From Siphonodentalium dalli (lineage: Eukaryota; Mollusca; Scaphopoda; Gadilida; Siphonodentaliidae): a DNA stretch of 64,000 nucleotides. The translations under genes were made by a program, and so were the position numbers. Of the stretch, positions 62,201 through 64,000 are shown one piece after another. Where the stretch lies: the NCBI GenBank assembly GCA_032622095.1, contig CP136065.1, forward strand, positions 99,829,343 through 99,893,342. The letters run 5' to 3'. Under the pieces are notes generated by a model. That model did no database searches. It was not told the origin of the DNA and was given only the letters and a program-made list of their open reading frames with translations. The first letter of the stretch is position 1, and each line of letters begins with the position of its first letter.

Positions 62201-62968
62201 GTACATTATTCTTAATATCAGATTCTCCGGTGGTTTCTTCAACTATCACAAACACATTTTACAGATTTAACTGTCCCCCCCCCCCCCCCAAGAGCTTTGG
62301 GCTTTGAATCAACAGTAAATGTGTTATGATGCAGTTATCAGTCGCAAAGATAGACTACACAATGTATGCGGGAATAGTCAAAACAAGATGTTGCACCACG
62401 ATCCATGCTAGTGGCATACGTCCACAGTGCCAAATTGAAATATGAGCAGAATGCAAACCACCTGGGGATTATCCTACCCTGATTGAGAAAGGGGCGCAGT
62501 CCCTGTCATGGGGGAAAAACTAACACTTTAGAGGTCCAATTGGGAATTTTCAATCATTTTAACAGATGCAATATAACATTAAAAGAATTGCTGTGGTATG
62601 ACTTCAGCAATCAGAAAACATTATATTAATTTGTTGAGTATTGTTAACAACAAACTATAATTAATTTCTTCCAGTCGATAAATTTAAGTAAATCTTGGAA
62701 TGCTCATAATGAAATCACTCACCTTGATAGGCTGGGAAATTTTAGACAAGAAATTGGGAAACTTTGGGTATTTTGACATTGGGATAGGGCTCTGTATGTG
62801 GCTCCTAGTGCTACAAAGGATACTTAATCCTTGCAAACCAAAATATTAAAGCAAAGAAAAGGTAAAATGTGAACAATACCATTTGACATTTCATTGTGAT
62901 GGTGAACATACCAGATCCTATACCAATGACTGAGATATCTGAACAGATGAACGGAAAACCATCATTTC
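20020..62968 (-). CDS. TEX14-like pseudokinase gene, 17 exons found, 5' end off the window
   Basis: Multi-exon minus-strand gene read from AG/GT borders and phase agreement. Exons in transcript order: 62968-62912, 62810-62723, 61921-61798, 59000-58831, 57067-56925, 56278-56085, 55203-54863, 54253-54101, 53704-53249, 51811-51512, 50645-50268, 49196-48915, then 28470-28207, 24333-24237, 22523-22407, 21733-21644, 20255-20020 (stop TAA). All junctions keep phase except 48915 to 28470 (phase 2 to 0), so at least one exon there is missing. About 1160 codons are visible. The first six exons form a kinase fold with a glycine loop (GSGALG) and a beta-3 Lys (CLKF), but HAN for HRD and GNF for DFG, so catalysis is not expected. 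The rest is low-complexity and hydrophilic. An inactive kinase followed by a long disordered tail fits TEX14, a scaffold that in vertebrates binds CEP55 and keeps germ-cell bridges open. The family name is from memory of the fold and of the C-lobe end (ER-x-L-x-x-x-QIRDI), not from a search. Ankyrin repeats would be expected to the right of the window. Confidence 0.72.
20256..21643. other. Intron of the TEX14-like gene
   Basis: No exon recognised. A 17 bp perfect inverted repeat (TGTTATGTAAACAAAAG) lies at 21423-21483 with a short loop. Confidence 0.5.
21644..21733 (-). CDS. TEX14-like exon, short
   Basis: Acceptor GGAACATTTCAG, donor GTAG|GTAAGC, 90 nt, phase 1 in and out. Encodes EDVPDHLVDQLVANELRKAS then MDVLPVSDNV, probably helical. 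Spliced to the last exon. Confidence 0.72.
22407..22523 (-). CDS. TEX14-like exon, short
   Basis: Acceptor AATATTATCCACAG, donor GTTCAG|GTATTA, 117 nt, phase 1 in and out. Encodes NTVIYKKPDIPPLDLASNYS and a Ser-rich end (CSLSSSSGS). No domain recognised. Confidence 0.7.
22790..23036. repeat. Dispersed mollusc-type repeat
   Basis: Contains TGCAAATTCCAACAAAAAGG and ACCATAACTCTGG, and ends in GGCATATAAAA. Same family as 14373/19418, 43185 and 55691. Confidence 0.6.
23092..23395. repeat. Outer inverted repeat enclosing a Tigger-like MITE
   Basis: Left GGTTTTGACCGGCAGAGTAA is answered by TTACTCTGCCGGTCAAAATC at about 23370. The MITE 23163-23354 sits inside, so one hairpin element is inserted in another. 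Confidence 0.6.
23163..23354. mobile_element. Tigger-like hairpin MITE
   Basis: Ends CAGTAATGCTCTAATTAATC and GATTAATTAGAGCATTACTG are perfectly inverted. Arms continue through the ACCACAGCGGAATTATGGGT region. A third hairpin (TTCATCGGAAAGC...GGTTTCCGATG) lies in the centre. Confidence 0.8.
23396..24236. other. Intron of the TEX14-like gene
   Basis: No exon or named repeat recognised. Confidence 0.4.
24237..24333 (-). CDS. TEX14-like exon, short
   Basis: Acceptor TACTATTTACAG, donor GCAA|GTGAGT, 97 nt, phase 0 in, phase 1 out. Encodes LKQSFENGSRENSLIEPSAP then TLSRLAFDRDSA. Linked to its neighbours by phase only. Confidence 0.72.
24837..26848. mobile_element. 2 kb TIR element with Tigger-like ends
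   Basis: Ends TACAGCTATACTCTAATTAA and TTAATTAGAGCATAGCTGTA form about 40 bp inverted repeats. TA is found at both edges, fitting a Tc1/mariner target. Subterminal parts are rich in ACCGCGGT-type short palindromes (24890-25040 and 26440-26810). Open frame 25343-25672 (109 codons) shows no transposase motif. I take this as non-autonomous. Confidence 0.68.
27026..28104. mobile_element. hAT non-autonomous element with 8 bp target duplication
   Basis: Ends TAGAGATGGGCGGTA and TACCGCCCATCTCTA. Flanked by CTGAGAGT at 27018-27025 and 28105-28112, a perfect match. Subterminal GGTATCGGTA repeats at both ends. 1079 bp without a transposase. A shorter relative is at 47705-48122. Confidence 0.9.
28207..28470 (-). 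CDS. TEX14-like exon with GPPSY motif and helical end
   Basis: Acceptor TTTATGTTACAG, donor GAAATG|GTGAGT, 264 nt, phase 0 in and out. Reads HHFNQDVLDGKF..., a predicted helix (KQQKESNDLQKQIFLKNRII), then SPYSGPPSYQIADIQKAIEE. GPPSY resembles the GPPxxxY motif with which vertebrate TEX14 binds CEP55, but the Tyr is two places too early, so function cannot be assumed. Confidence 0.75.
29114..30410. mobile_element. CAGCCCTC-ended element with 6 bp target duplication
   Basis: Starts CAGCCCTCGCA and ends CCAGGGCTG. Flanked by TGTATG at 29108-29113 and 30411-30416. GGCTACGGCATTC and its variants recur near both ends. 1297 bp, no ORF of note. Shares ends and duplication size with 53116-53238. An 8 bp reading (TGTGTATG) with uneven ends is possible. 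Confidence 0.65.
30616..31094. repeat. RTE-like 'ctagcagggtgacccg' repeat with tandem core
   Basis: Starts ACTAGCAGGGTGACCCGAC. Contains three units of 114-130 bp with GATTTGACCTTGAATTGACC and AAGGTCAAGGTCAG. Ends in CAGACAGACAGAAGTCCC and a TATATAGTAGA tail. This layout is common for 3' regions of RTE-type retroelements; a search is needed for a name. Confidence 0.6.
31095..32245. repeat. Second copy of the RTE-like repeat family, decayed
   Basis: Begins CTAGCCCGCCACTGGCGGG right after the previous copy and ends near TCTCAAAATATATATATAGA. The interior is degenerate; the open frame 31148-31363 has no domain. Confidence 0.45.
32996..33216. mobile_element. TTAA-flanked MITE, second family, inserted in a LINE
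   Basis: TTAACCCTTTCTATACT at left and ATATAGAAAGTGTTAA at right. The LINE reading frame begins immediately after the right TTAA. Confidence 0.7.
33217..33607 (+). pseudogene. LINE reverse transcriptase fragment
   Basis: Reads KNYRPVSILPMFSK and continues to LRLIEDWKSAL then VAAILKDLSKAFDCLPHQLL, the classic fingers/palm start of non-LTR reverse transcriptases. After ISDKTTSLLH the frame jumps to a short piece ending WLNES, with ANPDKFQAIAIG in another frame. The segment with the (Y/F)ADD box is thus missing through an internal deletion. 5' end absent. Confidence 0.8.
33614..33680. repeat. 24 bp tandem repeat, 2.6 copies
   Basis: Unit CGTATCGTCTTTTGTTGTAG + CGTC. Confidence 0.8.
33681..35194. 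other. No gene recognised; one short dispersed duplication
   Basis: AAATGAAAACAAACGAAA with AGAAACACGTGGTT occurs at about 33868 and again at 34320. Otherwise AT-rich sequence without exon evidence. Confidence 0.45.
35195..35315 (+). pseudogene. LINE ORF2 C-terminal region, left part
   Basis: Reads RFNLVTYGK and FKYAAPT with a small frameshift, typical of the end of LINE ORF2 (...YAAPTLWN). It is cut by the foldback element at 35316 and resumes at 39427. Confidence 0.6.
35307..35315. repeat. 9 bp target duplication GCCCCCACC, left copy
   Basis: Identical to 39427-39435. Confidence 0.85.
35361..35933. repeat. Tandem array in the left foldback arm
   Basis: TTTCGACCGATTTGACGGCA recurs at 35364, 35491, 35635, 35777 and 35905, a spacing of 127, 144, 142 and 128. 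Unit lengths differ by a short CACCACGAGGGGG insert. Confidence 0.88.
36191..38153 (+). pseudogene. hAT transposase (ZBED-like), one frameshift
   Basis: Start taken at ATG 36191 (MSSTKSKWLQFF), just before the BED finger; the frame is open further upstream to ATG 36041. BED finger: CKLC with HIQRKH (positions 22, 25, 42, 47). RNase H-like core: GLTTDHWTSRANDAYMAIT, VYVVSDNASNMVAA, LRCFAHTLQLVIKD and CETRWNSTYYMMERL. The frame ends at 37723 (TGA) and continues in the next frame from about 37700 to 38153 with the hAT dimerisation region (WWQNNKRQYKHLADFARSLL, then GTSVPSERIFSKSG and LVFLNHNL). One extra base, or two missing, near 37695-37722 explains this. The protein acts in the nucleus to cut and join the element ends. 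Probably inactive as it stands, although the core is intact. Confidence 0.9.
38089..38230. repeat. Inverted duplication of the transposase 3' end
   Basis: The last coding stretch (GCAGCTTGAAGCCTATTC to TGCTTGTATTCC) reappears inverted right after the stop codon as GGAATACAAGCATTTCTGCA with AATAGGCTTCAA repeated twice. Confidence 0.75.
38720..38879 (+). pseudogene. Two decayed C2H2 zinc-finger fragments in the foldback loop
   Basis: Reads KEFSHIWSLTMHKRTNTGDRPYE then SDVYDK: the end of one finger, a TGDRPYE linker, and the next finger with both Cys replaced (S and Y). A second copy (KEFSHIWSLTMHKK then TGDHPYDR) follows directly. The DNA between the arms is unlike the arms and looks captured from a zinc-finger gene. 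Confidence 0.7.
38880..39370. repeat. Tandem array in the right foldback arm
   Basis: Inverse of the left array. GGTCGAAA recurs at 38947, 39074, 39217 and 39359 (spacing 127, 143, 142). Confidence 0.88.
39427..39580 (+). pseudogene. LINE ORF2 C-terminal region, right part
   Basis: Reads APTLWNDLLKHIRMQ, a stop, then NFNRVKSLVMSWDGPECHCS and ACRQWH, the Cys-rich tail of CR1/Jockey-like LINE ORF2. Continues the piece at 35195-35315 after the foldback insertion. Confidence 0.7.
39581..40070. other. Probable LINE 3' flank; nothing else recognised
   Basis: AT-rich, no open frame with recognisable content. Confidence 0.35.
40071..40172. repeat. TTAACCCTTTAGCG end with 34 bp tandem repeat
   Basis: Three units containing CATAAAGCCCCAGAGCGCCC. 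Starts at a TTAACCC terminus like those of the MITEs here; a matching right end could not be assigned. Confidence 0.55.
40173..41683. other. No gene recognised
   Basis: AT-rich; no splice-supported exon. The plus-strand open frame 41442-41705 has no domain. Confidence 0.4.
41684..42452. mobile_element. CAGGGTTC-ended TIR element
   Basis: Starts CAGGGTTCATACACCGAG and ends GCGTACGAACCCTG. Flanked by AATGT at 41679-41683 and 42453-42457. Subterminal CCATAACTTTTCCA repeats at both ends. 769 bp. Ends of this type occur in hAT MITEs, but the duplication seen is 5 bp. Confidence 0.7.
42961..42978. repeat. Orphan right end of a TTAA-type MITE
   Basis: TGTTGGGTAAAGGGTTAA, identical to the right end of the element at 44345-44733. 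Confidence 0.6.
43185..44065. repeat. Dispersed mollusc-type repeat, longest copy
   Basis: Head AACAAGAGAATCATTAGTGC, repeated blocks with CGGAACYCAAATTTGAAC, and tail AAATAGGCGTATAAAAA. Internal near-duplicates of about 140 bp. Confidence 0.65.
44345..44733. mobile_element. TTAA-flanked MITE with two inverted hairpins
   Basis: Left TTAACCCTTTACCCAACA, right TGTTGGGTAAAGGGTTAA, perfect 18 bp including TTAA. Inside are two hairpins, 44375-44443 and 44521-44590, each with CATTCTCTTATATATGCGAG arms and inverted relative to each other. Shadow ORFs on both strands are non-coding. Confidence 0.88.
44863..47665. repeat. RTE-like repeat with long dimeric tandem core
   Basis: Starts CTAGCAGGGTTACCCGGCGT and ends in CAGACAGACAGACAGACA. 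Core 46300-47480 alternates an A unit (AAGAACGTGTATCAATTTGG) and a B unit (GATGATTATATRTAAGTTTG). Like units lie 276-294 bp apart. Open frames inside are not genes. Confidence 0.6.
47705..48122. mobile_element. hAT MITE, short relative of 27026-28104
   Basis: Starts TAGAGATGGGTGGTA and ends GTACCGCCATCTCTA. Flanks ACGGTCAA (47697-47704) and ATGGTCAA (48123-48130) match at 7 of 8 bases. Interior shares GGTAAATTTTC and TTTTGATTCGGTACG with the longer copy. Confidence 0.85.
48464..48639. mobile_element. TTAA-type MITE, left end truncated
   Basis: Ends GTCATGGAAGGGTTAA. Two copies of the CTCTTATATATnCGAG hairpin arms with a TTAGGCCAATG link. The left terminus is not clear. Confidence 0.6.
48915..49196 (-). 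CDS. TEX14-like exon with acidic Asp run
   Basis: Acceptor CATCCACACAG, donor AACT|GTAAGT, 282 nt. Encodes SSPPKLSYMDLTRMHQKM..., then a run of seven Asp (AAMDDDDDDDEIEDLRLQA) and TLPRSDSPSMPVK. Leaves in phase 2, whereas the next exon found (28470) enters in phase 0, so an exon between them is still missing. Confidence 0.75.
49197..50267. other. Intron of the TEX14-like gene
   Basis: AT-rich; no further exon recognised. Confidence 0.5.
50268..50645 (-). CDS. TEX14-like exon with small internal peptide repeat
   Basis: Acceptor GCCATACAG, strong donor AAAAGC|GTGAGT, 378 nt, phase 2 in and out. Opens with a duplicated 13-residue unit (SHKDDYQTEYHRS then SHKNDYQSEYGHR), followed by KSRSPEQKRRHDQD. 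Highly charged; no domain recognised. A plus-strand frame open over the same stretch is a shadow. Confidence 0.78.
50646..51511. other. Intron of the TEX14-like gene
   Basis: No exon or named repeat recognised. Confidence 0.5.
51512..51811 (-). CDS. TEX14-like exon, basic segment
   Basis: Acceptor CCTTTTTTTCCAG, donor ACAAG|GTTAGT, 300 nt, phase 2 in and out. Starts QASTILKKKIFLRKLSKSSR (strongly basic) and continues with KSDQKSPEQTKTVNLDKY and DEIDADWVINHSD. The Lys/Arg-rich start could be a localisation or binding stretch; that is inference only. Confidence 0.75.
52118..52363. mobile_element. TTAA-flanked MITE with one hairpin
   Basis: TTAACCCTTTCAGTGCCAGG at left and CCTGGCACTCAAAGGGTTAA at right. 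The inner hairpin 52244-52313 is almost identical to those at 44375-44590, although the termini differ beyond CCCTTT. Confidence 0.86.
53116..53238. mobile_element. CAGCCCTC-ended MITE next to a splice donor
   Basis: CAGCCCTCTTAAG at left, TTATGAGGGCTG at right, with inner arms around TTGGCTTTGGCAATCC. Flanked by TGGTTG at 53110-53115 and 53239-53244. The right duplication overlaps the intron start GTAACAACCA of exon 53249-53704. Confidence 0.75.
53249..53704 (-). CDS. TEX14-like exon, long Ser/His/Pro-rich segment
   Basis: Acceptor TTCTTATCATAG, donor AAGAG|GTAACA, 456 nt, phase 2 in and out. The whole 152-codon segment is open; it has HTSPRNTEIMHNKNSPRDDW and many His-Ser-Pro-Asp residues, and no known domain. 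A MITE (53116-53238) lies just inside the following intron, with its target duplication overlapping the donor. Confidence 0.78.
54101..54253 (-). CDS. TEX14-like exon, hydrophilic region
   Basis: Acceptor CATATCACAG, donor AATGG|GTATGG, 153 nt, phase 2 in and out. Encodes TKDLPCEDEDHNARPD and GFERFNPSKFGNETYANDR. A second possible donor six bases downstream would put the next exon in a frame with stops, so this donor is preferred. Confidence 0.7.
54863..55203 (-). CDS. TEX14-like exon: start of hydrophilic C-terminal region
   Basis: Acceptor TCTCATTTCCAG, donor TCAAG|GTAAAA, 341 nt. Begins NLKVYMKNVESKDDDSS and contains CKSPMK and HKSPSGK, Ser-Pro motifs like those of later exons. Rich in Ser, Asn, Asp and Lys; probably disordered. 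No domain recognised. Confidence 0.75.
55691..55960. repeat. Dispersed mollusc-type repeat
   Basis: Head GAACAAGGGCATGGC, middle GGTTCAGATTGAATACTCCA, tail AAATGGGCATATAAAAAG. Lies in the intron between exons 56085-56278 and 54863-55203. Confidence 0.6.
56085..56278 (-). CDS. TEX14-like exon: kinase helices G to I
   Basis: Acceptor TTCTATTTCAG, donor AAG|GTGTTT, 194 nt, leaves in phase 0. Encodes NTIPWENIDFEDARQRVL (like EVPWEG...), then LYKDILGYGLQPEPSER (the C-lobe Arg after PxPxxR), then SLPMSQIRDIFLICPK. This ends the kinase-like domain. The donor is weak but the phase to the next exon agrees. Confidence 0.8.
56563..56716. mobile_element. Tigger-like hairpin MITE, intronic
   Basis: TAACCACAGCAGAATTATGG and its complement form the arms; the right end is TTAATTAGGGCATTACTGTA. 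The left end is degraded (GTACAATTACC). Same family as 12205 and 23163. Confidence 0.72.
56925..57067 (-). CDS. TEX14-like exon: kinase APE region and helix F
   Basis: Acceptor TATACTTTCAG, donor ACAA|GTAAAG, 143 nt. Encodes DAWHWMSPEIWDG (SPE for APE), then ESDIYSFCTIVWETYT, the conserved helix F with its structural Asp (DIYSF). The C-lobe scaffold is kept although catalytic residues are lost. Confidence 0.87.
57211..57486. mobile_element. TTAA-flanked MITE with two hairpins, intronic
   Basis: TTAACCCTTCCATGAC at left and GTCATGAGAGGGTTAA at right. Two hairpins with CTCTTATATATGCGAG arms lie at about 57261-57330 and 57369-57422. Confidence 0.85.
57487..58830. other. Intron of the TEX14-like gene
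   Basis: No exon or named repeat recognised. Confidence 0.45.
58831..59000 (-). CDS. TEX14-like exon: degenerate catalytic loop and DFG
   Basis: Acceptor GTCATTTTAG, donor GAGTG|GTAAGT, 170 nt. Helix E reads EILIQIAEALVYLHDQHIVH, followed by HAN in place of HRD and NVTSHAVNLV in place of the usual DLKxxNxLL. The magnesium motif reads GNF instead of DFG. Both key aspartates are gone, so this is a pseudokinase by sequence. The AVNLV...AKLGNF layout fits my recollection of the TEX14 group. Confidence 0.87.
59078..59334. mobile_element. TTAA-flanked MITE, second family, complete copy
   Basis: TTAACCCTTTCTTTAC at left and GTAAAGAAAGGGTTAA at right. Interior AGTTCCCTTAGGAAATGTCC and TTGTTGAACTTATTATC match 5356 and 32996 copies inverted. 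Confidence 0.82.
59335..60214. other. Intron with a GC-rich patch
   Basis: 59630-59750 is C-rich (CTCCCCTGACCCCTCCCCTG) and unlike its surroundings; it may be part of an unrecognised element. No exon seen. Confidence 0.4.
60217..61237. repeat. 26 bp minisatellite, about 39 copies
   Basis: Unit ACATGAGCATGTGAAACATA + ATGGGT repeats in strict 26 bp steps. Variants are GAGAAAC for GTGAAAC, GGGCATG for GAGCATG, and CATCATGGG for CATAATGGG; the last dominates from about 61010 on. It lies in the intron between kinase exons 61798-61921 and 58831-59000. Long open frames on the minus strand come only from the repeat. Confidence 0.95.
61365..61500. mobile_element. TTAA-type MITE, right end lost
   Basis: Starts TTAACCTTTCCATGAC; one degenerate hairpin (CAATGCATTCTCTTTTTGTG...CGCATATATACTCGAATATATTGG). 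Same family as 57211. Confidence 0.6.
61798..61921 (-). CDS. TEX14-like exon: kinase beta-4, beta-5 and hinge
   Basis: Acceptor TTGTTTCAG, donor AGG|GTATAC, 124 nt. Encodes KLHHPNVLLMMGICQ..., the typical HPNVL stretch after helix C, then MMLVFERIQIGSLFHYIHQR, a hinge followed by the helix D 'GSLFHYIH' pattern. Only about 12 residues separate the beta-3 Lys from HPN, so most of helix C and its Glu is either in an unseen exon within 61930-62720 or absent. Confidence 0.82.
62273..62290. repeat. Poly-C tract
   Basis: Uninterrupted run of about 15 C inside an intron. A similar run is at 47351-47364. Confidence 0.85.
62723..62810 (-). CDS. TEX14-like exon: glycine loop end and beta-3 lysine
   Basis: Acceptor TATCCTTTGTAG, donor AAG|GTGAGT, 88 nt. 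In the phase set by the previous exon it reads ALGATYRALSQ... then ISCLKFPSLS. Joined to the previous exon this gives GxGxxGxxY, and the Lys of CLKF sits where VAIK is expected. The other frame is also open but gives no kinase pattern, so phase decides. Confidence 0.75.
62912..62968 (-). CDS. TEX14-like exon: kinase strand beta-1 and start of glycine loop
   Basis: Acceptor TTTGTTTATTAG, donor G|GTATGT; enters in phase 1 and leaves in phase 1 (57 nt). Encodes NDGFPFICSDISVIGIGSG, the start of the nucleotide-loop strand. It is the most 5' exon of this gene in the window; 62969-64000 looks like intron. Confidence 0.75.
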
Positions 62969-64000
62969 CTAATAAACAAAGAAGGATAACTCTAGAATGG
63001 AAAACGTGAATATAGGTGGCACATCTTTTGAAAGGCTTCCTGATGGTTAACATCCACACCAAATTTTTATGAGGTCTGACAACCCATGGCATGGGATCCC
63101 CTCAATGGCCCTGTTCCCCTAGCTAAGTTTTCCCCTGTTAAACTGCCAGTTGATTAAAAAATTTAGGGTCCCATTCCCACAGCCCAGATTTTCCCTGCTA
63201 CCATACCTCAGGTCACATATCATGTGTATAAAAGTATAGAGATGTATAAAACTTCCCTCCACCTTGTTGGGATATCAATAAGGAATTTTAGAGGACAACT
63301 TTATTTGATATCTTTGCAAGAATACAGACGCGGATGCTGACATGGTGACGACATCACTAGAACACATCTCTTTGGAGTTGAACTAGTTATGTTGCAGTTA
63401 GGTTACGAAAAATCGTCAGCAATTCATTCAACGTTATATTTTTGCACAGGTTCTACCATAATTTAGGTTTATCAGATCTCAGGGTGGGTTACTGGTGTGT
63501 GTTAAAAGTAAGGAATTATTCGCTGTCTTTGTGACTGTATATTCCAAAATTACCGGTTGTTACACATCCGTAAATAAGTTCTGATCGTTTGAATGGGTAC
63601 ATATCTAGAGCGATTATTTATTTATAGACTCCATTGTATTTTTTTACGATCACAATAAATTGGTTTTGAAGTTAGAGGGTTTGATAGCTTGACAACTTTG
63701 GTAGAAAATATATACAGGTAAAACAATCTGCCAATTACACAATATATTACACTTCTAGATTATAGACCTATATGTCGAAAGTACATCTAGATAAATCGGG
63801 GTTCCTACATTGAAATTATTTACTGGATTTTCCTCTTAGCAGCTACTGGCCCCATTCCCCCGACCCTTAGCGGAAATCCTGGTAATATAGTATACCCCCA
63901 CAATCTTTGAGTAAGGGCATAATTAATTTATGGTCGACAATTGAAAATTGTCTGTATGTAGTCAGCAATTAACTGGCAATACAATTAATTTCTAGTTAAT
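62969..64000. other. Intron or upstream region of the TEX14-like gene
   Basis: No exon recognised; the next 5' exon of the pseudokinase gene must lie to the right of the window. Confidence 0.45.

Noticed and set aside
62440-62520. Possible extra kinase exon with acceptor CCCCCATGACAG
   Set aside because: The segment up to the next GT is not a multiple of three and shows no helix C pattern.

Overview
This window is eukaryotic and almost certainly from a marine invertebrate; a lophotrochozoan, probably a mollusc, is my best guess. The reasons are AT-rich, intron-rich DNA, short coding exons bounded by AG/GT signals, and a dense, nested load of DNA transposons, MITEs and retroelements. It also carries a dispersed repeat of the type common in mollusc genomes (head AACAAGAG...GGCATGG, middle 'CAAAGGGYCATAACTC', tail 'GGCATATAAAAA'). 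I see no prokaryotic operon, tRNA, rRNA or CRISPR array.

Host genes. One large minus-strand gene covers at least 20020-62968. I reconstructed 17 exons; splice phases agree at every junction except one. The 5' exons encode a protein-kinase fold with glycine loop and beta-3 lysine, but HRD is replaced by HAN and DFG by GNF, so it is a pseudokinase. The C-terminal part is long, hydrophilic and rich in Ser-Pro-x-Lys motifs. The best family match from memory is TEX14, the inactive kinase of germ-cell intercellular bridges. The 5' end lies beyond the right edge. At least one exon is missing from my model inside the 20 kb intron 28471-48914. A second minus-strand gene, of unknown family, enters at the left edge (exons 2934-3174, 873-1025 and 1-53); its last two exons are tandem duplicates.

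Mobile elements by region. 1834-2313: a TTAA-flanked MITE made of nested palindromes. 4008-4953: a TIR element. 5602-9895: a 4.3 kb foldback element with 1.3 kb arms and a tandem-repeat loop. 10434-13495: hairpin elements and a hAT MITE. 14438-19417: a nearly complete Ty1/copia retrotransposon with 95/99 bp LTRs and AAATG target duplication, carrying one stop and one frameshift. 23163-28104: Tigger-like and hAT MITEs. 28566-32415: a composite with repeats of the 'ctagcagggt-acccg' type. 33213-39580: a decayed LINE, split by a foldback element (9 bp duplication), itself split by a hAT transposon (8 bp duplication) that encodes an almost intact transposase. 40071-48122: further TIR elements, dispersed repeats and a dimeric tandem repeat. 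52118-61500: intronic MITEs and a 26 bp minisatellite of about 39 copies.

The elements form families. The hAT element at 35934-38606 has nearly the same termini (TAGAGCTGGGCGGT) as two small hAT MITEs (TAGAGATGGGYGGT) and resembles a third, so it is a plausible source of their transposase. Several TTAA-flanked MITEs with different termini carry the same inner hairpin module. The most unusual structures are the four-layer nest at 33-40 kb, whose foldback loop contains two decayed C2H2 zinc-finger pieces, and a MITE inserted at position +5 of a splice donor at 53239-53248.
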